A stretch of 24,936 nt of DNA, taken from positions 8,032 through 32,967 of IMG/VR virus record IMGVR_UViG_3300008117_000661; one strand, given 5' to 3'. Below are positions 15,819 to 21,521 of this stretch, one piece after another (the first letter of the stretch is position 1; every line of letters starts with the position of its first letter). The translations under genes and the position numbers were made by a program. The notes beneath the pieces are model-generated. The model made no database searches. It saw nothing but the letters and a program-made list of their open reading frames with translations, and was not told the DNA's origin. The DNA comes from a virus.

Positions 15819-16049
15819 ATGGCGTTTGAGATTGATCCCGTAAAGTACGGTGTCCTTTGGCAAAAGGTAGAAAACTACGAGGCCAAGTTCGATGAAATGT
15901 CTAAAAAGATCGACAAGATGGAAGCTTCTGTTGAAGAACTGGTCGCAATGGCTAATCGTTCTAGGGGCGGTTTTTGGGTCGGTATGGGGTTTGTATCAGC
16001 TTTTAGTTCACTCGTGGGTTTTATCGCACATTGGCTTGGTAACAGGTAG
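15819..16049 (+). CDS. Small single-pass membrane protein of the lysis region (holin candidate)
   Basis: A protein of 76 residues. Residues about 20-45 form an amphipathic coiled coil (KIDKMEASVEELVAMANRS). This is followed by one transmembrane segment (GGFWVGMGFVSAFSSLVGFI, then AHW) and a short basic end. An ATG at 15813 also exists, but AAGG at 15808-15811 is spaced correctly only for ATG 15819. Small one-TM proteins with a preceding coiled coil are common in phage lysis cassettes and are often called holins or holin-like. The next two genes also encode membrane proteins, so the actual holin cannot be singled out. Confidence 0.65.
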   Translation: MAFEIDPVKYGVLWQKVENYEAKFDEMSKKIDKMEASVEELVAMANRSRGGFWVGMGFVSAFSSLVGFIAHWLGNR

Positions 16050-16058
16050 GTTATCAAT

Positions 16059-16499
16059 GTGTCGGATGGTTTACTAGAAGGTGCAAAGTCCCTCAGTAGT
16101 TCCCTAAACGCAAGTCGGGATGTCAGCAAAGAACTATCTAAAAGTATTGCGGATGTTCAAAAAGAAGCTTCCGATGTAGCGCAACAGCGTAACCTTGACA
16201 GGCGCAGGGAACTTAGAGAGAACGAGGTACGCAAGGAACTATTCCTCAAACGAGTCCTAATCCAATGGGAGCATGAGGAGCAGGTCAGGCGGGAAGAAGC
16301 AAAGATACGGGCAGACTTTTTAAAGAAGTACGGTAAACGCTGGGCTGAAGTCGAAGCACTAAAAGCCAAGTTAGAAAAGCAGGACAAAGAGTTTGAAAAG
16401 GCATTTAATAAAGACCTAAATCGTGCAAGAGTAGCGCAATTTTGGTGTTTTGTAGTAGCTGGATATATCGCTTATTTTTTAGTGTGGGGGTCTAAATAA
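16059..16499 (+). CDS. Coiled-coil, C-terminally membrane-anchored protein of the lysis region
   Basis: A protein of 146 residues from a GTG start (16059), preceded by AGG at 16048-16050. The ATG two bases earlier leads to a six-residue dead end. Residues 25-118 are a very charged coiled coil (many Arg, Glu, Lys). Residues about 122-143 form one hydrophobic segment (VAQFWCFVVAGYIAYFLVWG), giving a tail-anchored topology with the coil inside the cell. This is the reverse of an inner-membrane spanin, which has its anchor at the N-terminus, so I do not call it Rz. It ends TAATG with the next gene. Function is unknown, and involvement in lysis timing is inferred from position. Confidence 0.65.
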   Translation: MSDGLLEGAKSLSSSLNASRDVSKELSKSIADVQKEASDVAQQRNLDRRRELRENEVRKELFLKRVLIQWEHEEQVRREEAKIRADFLKKYGKRWAEVEALKAKLEKQDKEFEKAFNKDLNRARVAQFWCFVVAGYIAYFLVWGSK

Positions 16500-17002
16500 T
16501 GGATGCACTACTTGGAATCTTAAAAGGCGTTGCGCCTGTTCTCGCTACAGCGGTGGCAGGGCCAGCAGGGGGTGCGGCAGTAGGCTGGATCGCCTCAAAG
16601 CTAGGCATCCCTGACGATACTATAGAAGGGGTCACCAAAGCCCTTACAGGCAATCCTGAGATGGCTATGAAGCTGAAAGAACTTGACCTTGAGTACGCTA
16701 AATTAGAGATTGCAGACCGTGATTCTGCCCGTAAAGCATACGCCCAAGTCGCTACCTCAGAGTACGCTACAAAGCTGGATAAAGTCGTAGTACCTGTTCT
16801 CGCCCTAGGCGTGGTAGGACTAGCCTTTACCTTGATCGGGGTCTTGATGTTTGTTAATACCCCACAAGATCAACAGCAGATCATCATCTTTGCCCTAGGG
16901 TTTATAACCAGTGCCGCAGGGCAAGTTTTATCGTTCTACTTTGGTTCTAGTCAGGGTTCTAAAGACAAGACCGAAGAAATGAAAGGGATGCTCAAAAAAT
17001 GA
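16499..17002 (+). CDS. Holin-like protein (3-TM holin family of gene-transfer-agent type)
   Basis: A protein of 167 residues. The first 35 residues are Gly/Ala-rich and weakly hydrophobic (GVAPVLATAVAGPAGGAAVG). A helical loop follows with an E-LDLEYAKLEIADRDSARKAYA pattern at about residues 61-83. Two strong membrane segments lie at about 96-119 (VVPVLALGVVGLAFTLIGVL) and 126-149, then FYFGSSQGSKDK and a basic tail. This layout, including the DSAR and YFGSS.GS.DK motifs, is that of the Pfam family described as a 3-TM holin for gene-transfer-agent release. It forms membrane lesions that let the endolysin act. The endolysin gene overlaps it by four bases (ATGA), which supports the role. Confidence 0.8.
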   Translation: MDALLGILKGVAPVLATAVAGPAGGAAVGWIASKLGIPDDTIEGVTKALTGNPEMAMKLKELDLEYAKLEIADRDSARKAYAQVATSEYATKLDKVVVPVLALGVVGLAFTLIGVLMFVNTPQDQQQIIIFALGFITSAAGQVLSFYFGSSQGSKDKTEEMKGMLKK

Positions 17003-17427
17003 ACCTCAGCCCGAACTTCACCCTAGACGAACTGACCCACACAGACCACAGGCAGTTTGACAATACGCCCAATGCCTCAGAGATGGCTAACCTTGTGCGC
17101 CTTGCATCATTTCTTGAGGAAGTTAAGTCTGTCTTAGGTAATAAGCCCGTGATGGTTAACTCAGCTTTTCGTTGCAAAGAAGTCAATGACGCTGTAGGAT
17201 CAAAAGACACTAGCCAGCATCGGATTGGATGTGCCGCAGATATAAGAGTACCAAGCATGACCCCCGATGAAGTCGTTAAGGCGGTGATCGCATCGGGGAT
17301 TGGATATGACCAAATTATTCGAGAATTTGACCGTTGGACACATATTAGTATTCCTAATATTGCTGGCACTGCTCCTCGCAGACAAGCACTGATTATTGAT
17401 AAGGCTGGGACTAGACCCTACGCCTAA
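16999..17427 (+). CDS. Endolysin, peptidase M15A (D-Ala-D-Ala carboxypeptidase-like)
   Basis: A protein of 142 residues with the zinc site of M15A peptidases: SQHRIGCAADIRV (His74 and Asp81) and a second histidine in WTHISI (His115). SAFRC (about 55-59) is the usual substrate-side segment. The enzyme cleaves peptide bonds in the peptidoglycan stem. It has no signal peptide, so it should need a holin for export, and the holin-like gene directly upstream overlaps it by ATGA. Its length is normal for single-domain phage M15 enzymes. The last four bases overlap the end of the convergent leftward gene. Confidence 0.9.
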   Translation: MNLSPNFTLDELTHTDHRQFDNTPNASEMANLVRLASFLEEVKSVLGNKPVMVNSAFRCKEVNDAVGSKDTSQHRIGCAADIRVPSMTPDEVVKAVIASGIGYDQIIREFDRWTHISIPNIAGTAPRRQALIIDKAGTRPYA

Positions 17428-17855
17428 AACAGTTCGGTCAGGTCTACGATTTTCCACAAGTCCTTGGGGACATCGTAGAAGTATTCGTCACGGGCTACCG
17501 CCCTGTTTGGTACTTCTATCAACGGGCAATCCTTAATCTTATTCGCCCTAATCCAATAAGCATGGGTCAAAGGCTTATTGACTACATACATAGTCGTTCT
17601 AGGGTGGTTAAATAACTTATCCTTGCGCTGGGCTATGTGGATCGTTTCAAACGGGCAAAACTCCCAATCCCTGACCTCTACCTCGGCATACCCTAAATGC
17701 TCCCCCTTACGGCTTAATATGAGGTCTACAGCGTATTTATCGGGGTTAGGGGTAGCATCGATATACCAAAGGTTTCTGAGCCACCTAGCGACCGCATCAC
17801 GGGCAGGTGGGTCACAGGCATCGTGCAGGGCTTGGTCAAACTTCTTATATTGCAT
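17424..17855 (-). CDS. Unassigned protein, possible PD-(D/E)XK-type nuclease fold
   Basis: A protein of 143 residues. Residues 40-64 read as a nuclease-like core: an Asp in YAVDLILSRKG (Asp44) and then GYAEVEVRDW with two acids (Glu58, Glu60). An FETIHIAQRKDKLF block follows and then a strand ending MYVVNKPLTHAYW. The D-(13)-E-x-E spacing and the later RK pair resemble a small PD-(D/E)XK family common in phages, but the lysine expected in the third motif is replaced, so activity is uncertain. It is the last gene of a leftward operon and ends tail-to-tail with the endolysin, sharing four bases and leaving no room for a terminator. Confidence 0.6.
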   Translation of the reverse strand: MQYKKFDQALHDACDPPARDAVARWLRNLWYIDATPNPDKYAVDLILSRKGEHLGYAEVEVRDWEFCPFETIHIAQRKDKLFNHPRTTMYVVNKPLTHAYWIRANKIKDCPLIEVPNRAVARDEYFYDVPKDLWKIVDLTELF

Positions 17856-18087
17856 AGCCGTGCATTAGGTAGTTAGTACCGAAAAACACCACGCAGAATA
17901 GGACTGCCGCCAAACCACCAAGCAAGAACATACGAATAGACTCGATACGCTCCTTCTTCTTTTCTGAGGCCCGTAAAGCGTTGTACGCCTCTAGGTCACC
18001 CCAGCCCTTATCAATCATGCGCTGGCGTTGCTCAAACTTGCGCTGTGCTTCATAAAAGCGTTCTGCATCTCGTTCACTCTGTAGCAT
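17845..18087 (-). CDS. Small coiled-coil membrane protein
   Basis: A protein of 80 residues. The first 50 form a charged amphipathic helix (many Arg, Glu, Lys, Gln). One transmembrane segment follows at about residues 53-74 (MFLLGGLAAVLFCVVFFGTN) and a short outside tail. The ATG has a strong AAGGAG ribosome site six bases away. It overlaps the nuclease-like gene by 11 bases and starts nine bases after the lipoprotein gene, so the three are one unit. The topology (large cytoplasmic helix, C-terminal anchor) does not fit a spanin. A role at the inner membrane is all that can be said. Confidence 0.65.
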   Translation of the reverse strand: MLQSERDAERFYEAQRKFEQRQRMIDKGWGDLEAYNALRASEKKKERIESIRMFLLGGLAAVLFCVVFFGTNYLMHGYAI

Positions 18088-18096
18088 GATGACTCC

Positions 18097-18348
18097 TTAT
18101 TGAAAGATACGATAACGGGGATTGCAGGTAACTTCTACGGGTACATCGGTAGTAACCCCGTTGATCCTGCGCTTGGCGGTAATAACTACGGGGCGTGTGC
18201 CAGCATCCTCACACTCATTAATGCCTAGAATTACTTGCGCCCGTGTCATGTGATACGCCTGTTTATCAGTTTCTAGGCTGACATTGGGTGGTTCAAACGA
18301 ACTACAAGCGGTAAGACTTAGCGTACTTAGCAACAAAATATACTTCAT
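18097..18348 (-). CDS. Phage-encoded lipoprotein
   Basis: A protein of 83 residues with a textbook lipoprotein signal: MKYILLLSTLSLTAC, where Cys15 would be lipidated after signal peptidase II cleavage. The residue after Cys is Ser, which favours transport to the outer membrane. The mature part is about 69 residues with two further cysteines (Cys46 and Cys74) able to form a disulfide in the periplasm. It is not paired with an inner-membrane spanin gene. Lipoproteins of this size under early control in phages are often superinfection-exclusion factors that block receptors, a plausible but unproven role here. Confidence 0.75.
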   Translation of the reverse strand: MKYILLLSTLSLTACSSFEPPNVSLETDKQAYHMTRAQVILGINECEDAGTRPVVITAKRRINGVTTDVPVEVTCNPRYRIFQ

Positions 18349-18360
18349 AAAAACCTTTCT

Positions 18361-18374
18361 GCCCCCGAAGGGGC
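18361..18374 (-). other. Intergenic hairpin with UUCG tetraloop
   Basis: Read leftward, GCCCC-TTCG-GGGGC forms a 5-bp all-GC stem capped by the very stable UUCG tetraloop. It lies between the coiled-coil gene (ending 18380) and the lipoprotein gene (starting 18348). A short T-run follows only eight bases later, overlapping the lipoprotein leader, so it is at best a weak terminator and more likely a block to 3' decay or a setter of relative expression. Confidence 0.5.
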
Positions 18375-18379
18375 GTTGA

Positions 18380-18658
18380 TTAACGGGCGGTAACTTTGAG
18401 GGTAATAACTGCGGTGGTCTTGGTGTGTTTCTCGATTAACTCGGAAGGTACATTGGCTTCTGCGTACACAGCTTTGTTATCTACGGTCTTGCGCTGGGAT
18501 AAGGTTACACACGCTTTGTAGAGGTTACCCTCGATGTGTCCTTCTTCTTGTTTGAGTTCGGTCTTGAGTGCTTCTGCCTGTGCTTCTAGGTCAGCAATCT
18601 GTGCCAAGAGCATACCTAATTGGTCAACTTTGGTAATTTGTAGGTCTAAAACTTGCAT
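18380..18658 (-). CDS. Small phage protein with N-terminal coiled coil
   Basis: A protein of 92 residues. Residues 10-38 form a coiled coil (MLLAQIADLEAQAEALKTEL). The second half has a conserved-looking pattern G.IEGNLYKACVTLSQRKTVD then LIEKHTKTTAVITLKVTAR. I recall similar small proteins, with an EG..y.A.vs...r..vD..a motif and a closing V..TAR, in the early or recombination regions of many proteobacterial phages. Function is not assigned. It is the first gene of the leftward operon and has a perfect AAGGAGAATCAA leader. It lies about 35 bases after the predicted start of an operator-controlled promoter. Confidence 0.7.
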   Translation of the reverse strand: MQVLDLQITKVDQLGMLLAQIADLEAQAEALKTELKQEEGHIEGNLYKACVTLSQRKTVDNKAVYAEANVPSELIEKHTKTTAVITLKVTAR

Positions 18659-18700
18659 TTGATTCTCCTTTTCTATCTCACTGCCCGATGCAGTAATGAC

Positions 18701-18730
18701 AGTATAAGTTAAGTAATCTTAACAATGCAA
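18701..18730 (-). promoter_or_regulatory. Leftward promoter with operator in its spacer
   Basis: Read leftward, TTGCAT (18725-18730) and TATACT (18701-18706) are separated by 18 bases and form a plausible sigma-70 promoter with a near-consensus -10. The spacer holds the perfect dyad GTTAAG-N4-CTTAAC (18708-18723). The predicted start is near 18694, giving a leader of about 36 bases before the gene at 18658. The same dyad lies in the rightward early promoter at 21590, so a common repressor is expected to cover both. Confidence 0.7.
18708..18723. promoter_or_regulatory. Operator, perfect copy of GTTAAG-N4-CTTAAC
   Basis: A 16-base perfect inverted repeat with six-base arms and four-base centre TAAT. 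It occupies the -35/-10 spacer of the leftward promoter. Related copies stand at 20940-20954 and 21598-21613, and half-sites at 20911-20921. The likely binder is the Cro/YdaS-like protein encoded at 20955 (inference). Confidence 0.7.
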
Positions 18731-18863
18731 GGTATTTTTATTAGGACAAACCCTAGGTTTTGGAGAAAAACAACAGGGCAGTATTTAGCAGTTACTAGCA
18801 ATAGGGCAGAAAGCCGCAAAATTCCCTAATTACTGCATCCTACTTTGGCGGCTTAACGCCCAT

Positions 18864-18884
18864 AAAAAAGTGGGGTACTCACTT
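18864..18884 (-). terminator. Possible terminator after the recombination operon
   Basis: Read leftward, AAGTG (18884-18880) and CACTT (18872-18868) form a 5-bp stem with a 7-base loop, followed by a run of Ts to 18864. It lies 34 bases after the stop of the nuclease gene and before the next leftward promoter, where a terminator is expected. The stem is short and AT-leaning, so efficiency may be modest. A second small hairpin (GTTCC/GGAAC, 18897-18912) lies between it and the gene. Confidence 0.45.
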
Positions 18885-18917
18885 GCGCTTTCCCCCGTTC
18901 CCGTGAAGGAACTTTGA

Positions 18918-19661
18918 TTATAAGCCGTTCTTGATTTGGTAAACCCGTAACAAATGCTCAAAGCATTCCCAGCCCTTTTGAAGCCGATCCTGCTCAATTT
19001 CAATGAGTTTGACCTGATTGGTCAGGGCATTGACAAAGACGATAGCGCACCGTGCGCTGGGTACTCCAAGACCTTCACGGTAGGCGGCTAACTGCATCTC
19101 ATGCTCAAAATACACATCCACCTTATCTAAGTCGGTTTCTTTGGTCTTAAAATCGACTACAAAGCCCGCCTTAGCCATCAAGTCACACTTGCCACCATAC
19201 CCTAGCGGATGACCAAAAGACTGCTCTGAGAGCCACAATTGTTTCCCAAAGGCGTTCTCTAAAGCTTCTATGATGCCGTTGATGTACGGTGGTTTTTCAG
19301 GCATATACACACCCTCGAACCAAGTTTGAATAATGGCGTGTATTGCAGTGCCTCGTTCTGCCGCTTCCCTGCCCGTAGCCTTACTATCCTGCATCACCCT
19401 AGCTAACCAATCGGCTTCGGGTTCGTCAGGCAGTCTAGGCAAAGTCAATGCGGCTAAGAGGACTTGTTGTTGCTTCCATGTATCAAGCCCTGCTTTCGAT
19501 AGCATTCCGTTAATTGTTGTAACACTTGGCAAAAGTCCGAGTTTCCGTGCGTCACGGAGCGTTGCTGGTCGCTCCCCAGTCTTGCCAATGACTGTATAGG
19601 CTGGAGTGCCGTCTTTCTTATACCAGTGACCTGATTCACTTAATTTCTCCTTGACTATCAT
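18918..19661 (-). CDS. RecB/Cas4-type PD-(D/E)XK exonuclease
   Basis: A protein of 247 residues from ATG at 19661, which has AAGGA four to five bases before it. A start 90 bases upstream exists but would overlap the SSB-like gene and adds an unconvincing Arg/Met-rich end. The nuclease core is complete: the RGTAIH motif with His108, Asp160 in GGKCDLM, Asp170 and Lys172 in VVDFKTK, and the RecB-family QxxxY motif in EMQLAAYREG (Gln190, Tyr194). Enzymes of this type resect DNA ends during phage recombination or act as DNA-end processors. The adjoining SSB-like gene, seven bases upstream, fits a recombination module. Confidence 0.85.
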   Translation of the reverse strand: MIVKEKLSESGHWYKKDGTPAYTVIGKTGERPATLRDARKLGLLPSVTTINGMLSKAGLDTWKQQQVLLAALTLPRLPDEPEADWLARVMQDSKATGREAAERGTAIHAIIQTWFEGVYMPEKPPYINGIIEALENAFGKQLWLSEQSFGHPLGYGGKCDLMAKAGFVVDFKTKETDLDKVDVYFEHEMQLAAYREGLGVPSARCAIVFVNALTNQVKLIEIEQDRLQKGWECFEHLLRVYQIKNGL

Positions 19662-19668
19662 GGTGTCC

Positions 19669-20286
19669 TTAGAATGGGGGTGGGCCAAAACCATCATCAT
19701 CTGCCAGCTTGGGCGCATTCTTCTCACGCTCCTGCTGACCCCGCCACTCACTACTTTCCGCTATCTTTTCTTTGTAATACTTAGGTAGCGCATCGTATTC
19801 TTCTTGTTTATAACTTTGCAACCAAAAGATTTTGGTGGGGTTAATACCTTCAGGCTGGGCGTTACGCAATGCGCTAGGAACAGGGCTGATACCTGAAATA
19901 TTAGCGTACTTACCATCCTCAGAGTGCGTAATATTGACCATGCAGAACTTACCCAATAAGTTCTTGAGGTCAAAGTTCTTACGATCCTCGGTGGTCATTT
20001 TTTTGTTTGACCATGCTTCTAGGTCTTGGCGTAACCGTGCCTGATCCCCAAGGCTGACCGTATACCGCTTAGATACAATTAATGGCTTGCCATCGTCTGT
20101 CTGTAATGGTTTGCCATCCTCATCATCTCCGTGCAATTCCCAAGTCAATACAACCTTGTGCATGATTTTGGTTTCTCCAGCCCACTCGGTAGCTTGATGG
20201 CCTAGGTCGATGACGGAATAAAGCCGTGCCATATGCAAGCCAGCAGGGGCAATTCTAAAATCTCGTTGGGTATCAGAAATAATCAT
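19669..20286 (-). CDS. Single-stranded DNA-binding-like protein
   Basis: A protein of 205 residues. Residues 1-130 have beta-barrel character with alternating strands (HMARLYSVIDLG, KVVLTWELHG, LIVSKRYTVSLG, KFCMVNITHSEDGKYANIS), consistent with an OB fold of the phage SSB type. The last residues are strongly acidic and end ADDDGFGPPPF, which matches the acidic tail with terminal Pro-Phe by which SSB proteins recruit partner enzymes. It lies seven bases before the RecB-type nuclease gene. No separate annealing protein (RecT, Erf, Redbeta) is present in the window, so this protein may support that step or a gene outside the window supplies it. Confidence 0.75.
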   Translation of the reverse strand: MIISDTQRDFRIAPAGLHMARLYSVIDLGHQATEWAGETKIMHKVVLTWELHGDDEDGKPLQTDDGKPLIVSKRYTVSLGDQARLRQDLEAWSNKKMTTEDRKNFDLKNLLGKFCMVNITHSEDGKYANISGISPVPSALRNAQPEGINPTKIFWLQSYKQEEYDALPKYYKEKIAESSEWRGQQEREKNAPKLADDDGFGPPPF

Positions 20287-20296
20287 TTTTTTTCCT

Positions 20297-20659
20297 TTAA
20301 ATATTTTTTTGTGTACGAAAAACCAATACGGTATTGGTTTCTCTGTCTACAAGCGTTGAACAAACTCCGTTACCCCAGTGTTTGCTAGTCCATGCCGCAA
20401 TACTGCCACGGATTGTTTCAGGATCGTAGTCAAGGCAAGGTATTTCAGCCGCTTGGTCAGGTACGAGGTTTTTAATGTAAGGTAAAAAATGACTTGATAG
20501 CGTACCCATAGGGTATTGCAAAGGTCTGCGTTTTTTACGGGCTACAATTTCTAAATCGCCATGTTTGTTGCCATCACTATCAATAATTGCAAATTTAAAA
20601 TTGCAAGCATTAAGCATGGATATTATTTTTGGCAAGGTAATGCGTTCAATGTTGGTCAT
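20297..20659 (-). CDS. Unassigned protein of the recombination operon
   Basis: A protein of 120 residues. The front is helical (ITLPKIISMLNACNFKFAII). The middle is basic (HGDLEIVARKKRRPLQYPMG). The end has YDPETIRGSIAAWTSKHWGN followed by a strand and TVLVFRTQ. The basic core followed by a W-containing helix looks like a nucleic-acid-binding protein, and I recall a phage family with the same G.Y..P...P...S..AW..K.WG pattern, of unknown function. Its start overlaps the stop of the previous gene by ATGA, and it precedes the SSB-like gene by ten bases. Confidence 0.65.
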   Translation of the reverse strand: MTNIERITLPKIISMLNACNFKFAIIDSDGNKHGDLEIVARKKRRPLQYPMGTLSSHFLPYIKNLVPDQAAEIPCLDYDPETIRGSIAAWTSKHWGNGVCSTLVDRETNTVLVFRTQKNI

Positions 20660-20865
20660 ATTGATCTCCCGTATGGGTTAAGGTCTGCAAATACACCTTG
20701 TAAAAAATCACGCTGACGATTAACTGGCGCAAAGCCACAACCATAGCGCAGTAAGTCAATTTGTTCTTTGGATAAATCTGCGCCACCTTCTAGCACAGTA
20801 AAGATGCGTTCAAGTTCACCTTGAAGTTGTAGTAAGTCATTGGTTTGCGATTCTATTTCACTCAT
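20656..20865 (-). CDS. First gene of the recombination operon, small unassigned protein
   Basis: A protein of 69 residues from ATG at 20865, chosen because AGGAGA stands six bases before it. An ATG 36 bases upstream lacks a ribosome site. The sequence begins with an acidic coiled-coil helix (SQTNDLLQLQGELERIFTVL) and ends in a mixed region with the segment DLLRYGCGFAPVNRQRDFLQ. No known motif is recognised. It is the promoter-proximal gene of the leftward operon and overlaps its follower by ATGA, so it is probably expressed early. Confidence 0.6.
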   Translation of the reverse strand: MSEIESQTNDLLQLQGELERIFTVLEGGADLSKEQIDLLRYGCGFAPVNRQRDFLQGVFADLNPYGRSI

Positions 20866-20903
20866 AAGAGTTCTCCTGTTATCACGGCACATACCGTACA
20901 CCC

Positions 20904-20932
20904 ATATTAACTTAACTTAACAACTAATGCAA
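20904..20932 (-). promoter_or_regulatory. Leftward promoter of the recombination operon
   Basis: Read leftward, TTGCAT (20927-20932) and TAATAT (20904-20909) are 17 bases apart. The -35 hexamer is the same as at the 18701 promoter. The spacer contains two overlapping CTTAAC half-sites (20911-20916, 20916-20921), the arm of the operator dyad. Predicted start near 20897 gives a leader of about 32 bases before the gene at 20865. Confidence 0.6.
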
Positions 20933-20939
20933 GAAATAT

Positions 20940-20954
20940 GTTAAGATTACTTAC
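20940..20954 (+). promoter_or_regulatory. Operator-like dyad at the start of the Cro-like gene
   Basis: GTTAAG-ATTA-CTTAC repeats the 18708 operator (read on the other strand) with a degraded last arm. It ends directly before the ATG at 20955. No ribosome site is visible there, and the best -10 candidates (TATGTT at 20937 or TAAGAT at 20942) would place the RNA start within a few bases of the ATG. A near-leaderless mRNA that the protein itself can shut off is therefore likely. Confidence 0.55.
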
Positions 20955-21176
20955 ATGAACTCAGTCGCTATTATTCGTTTATTGGGTGGCCCTACCAAGG
21001 TTGCTAAATTGCTAAATATCAGCGTTCCTGCCGTATCTATGTGGCAGAACGGTGATATACCCTACGATAAGCTGGTGATCCTAGCCGCAACCCTTGAGAA
21101 ACAAAGCCACGGGCTAGTAAACCGAAAGACCCTATTTCCTGAAAGTTATAAATTAATTTGGCCTGAGTTAGATTGA
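20955..21176 (+). CDS. Cro/YdaS-like transcription regulator
   Basis: A protein of 73 residues. Residues 8-37 read LLGGPTKVAKLLNISVPAVS then MWQNGDIPYDKL, the helix-turn-helix of the YdaS/Cro family (LGG..KVA..L.IS..AVS.W...G.IP). The rest is a short end with an LFPESYKLIWPEL segment typical of small phage Cro proteins. Such proteins bind dyad operators as dimers and switch early promoters. Three dyads of one type lie around it (18708, 20940, 21598), which makes it the natural binder. No CI-like partner gene is present in the window. The sequence upstream lacks a ribosome site. Confidence 0.85.
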   Translation: MNSVAIIRLLGGPTKVAKLLNISVPAVSMWQNGDIPYDKLVILAATLEKQSHGLVNRKTLFPESYKLIWPELD

Positions 21177-21178
21177 TG

Positions 21179-21184
21179 TATACT
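21179..21184 (+). promoter_or_regulatory. Possible -10 element of an RNA gene
   Basis: TATACT, identical to the -10 of the 18701 promoter, overlaps the region just after the cro stop codon. Its -35 partner is poor. If used, transcription would begin near 21191, exactly at the first base pair of the structured RNA described for 21190-21319. This is suggestive but weak on its own. Confidence 0.35.
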
Positions 21185-21189
21185 GTGCT

Positions 21190-21319
21190 GGCAGAGTGAA
21201 TACTGCTTGGTAGTTACCCTTTAAACACAGACCCCTTCGGTCTGATCTGAGTGTTTAGTAAATGAGTTAAAGGGCATTTATTAAGCATATTCACCTTAGA
21301 TCAGTCCAAAGGGGTTTTT
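21190..21319 (+). ncRNA. Candidate regulatory RNA with two alternative folds
   Basis: This stretch has no convincing ORF. It can fold as a nested rod: GGCAGA/TCTGCC (21190-21195 with 21325-21330), GTGAATA+TGCTT with AAGCATATTCAC (21196-21208 with 21283-21294, one bulge), CCCTTTAA/TTAAAGGG (21217-21224 with 21267-21274), ACAC/GTGT, and AGACC/GGTCT (21229-21243). A second fold pairs ACCCCTT (21231-21237) and CTGATCTGAG (21242-21251) with CTTAGATCAG (21295-21304) and AAGGGGT (21309-21315), followed by five Ts to 21319. The two folds share bases and exclude each other. It could be an attenuator downstream of cro, an independent small RNA, or a 6S-like rod. Confidence 0.5.
21231..21319 (+). terminator. 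Terminator-like helix within the candidate RNA
   Basis: ACCCCTT...AAGGGGT is extended by an inner ten-base helix and followed directly by TTTTT (21315-21319). The loop is long (about 43 bases), which is atypical for an intrinsic terminator, but the helix totals about 19 pairs with two mismatches. It would end cro transcription if it forms instead of the rod fold. Confidence 0.45.
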
Positions 21320-21330
21320 CTATTTCTGCC

Positions 21331-21521
21331 ACCCGAAACGACAGGGTGTTAGAAGAAGTCGGGGATGGGCTAGAGGCCAGCGAAGATGGATGCGCTGGAG
21401 CGAGGGTCGACACCTGCGATAGCCGATAGGAACTGGGTCAAGCCAGCCTATGTACCAAGCGTTACGGGATACATCTCTTGACAGTACCGCTAGTTTATTC
21501 GGACTTGCCTACAATACAGGC
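21331..21521 (+). ncRNA. Second structured, gene-free block, candidate RNA
   Basis: Between the terminator-like helix and the early promoter the sequence becomes more GC-rich and holds several clean hairpins: ACCC/GGGT (21331-21347), CCAGCG/CGCTGG (21377-21398, ten-base loop), GGT/ACC (21405-21414), ATAGG+CTGG/CCAG+CCTAT (21426-21451, two-base bulge) and GCCT/AGGC (21507-21521). Possible long-range pairs are AAGTC/GACTT (21356-21360 with 21502-21506). No tRNA, tmRNA, RNase P, group I or group II core motif was recognised. Whether it is one RNA with the preceding block is unclear. The remainder to 21589 is A-rich and shows nothing further. Confidence 0.4.

Noticed and set aside
16059-16499. 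Inner-membrane spanin (Rz)
   Set aside because: The membrane segment is at the C-terminus and the coiled coil would be cytoplasmic, the reverse of a spanin.
19661-19751. Longer start for the RecB-type nuclease at 19751
   Set aside because: It would overlap the SSB-like gene's coding end and lacks a ribosome site. ATG 19661 has AAGGA and a better-looking N-terminus.
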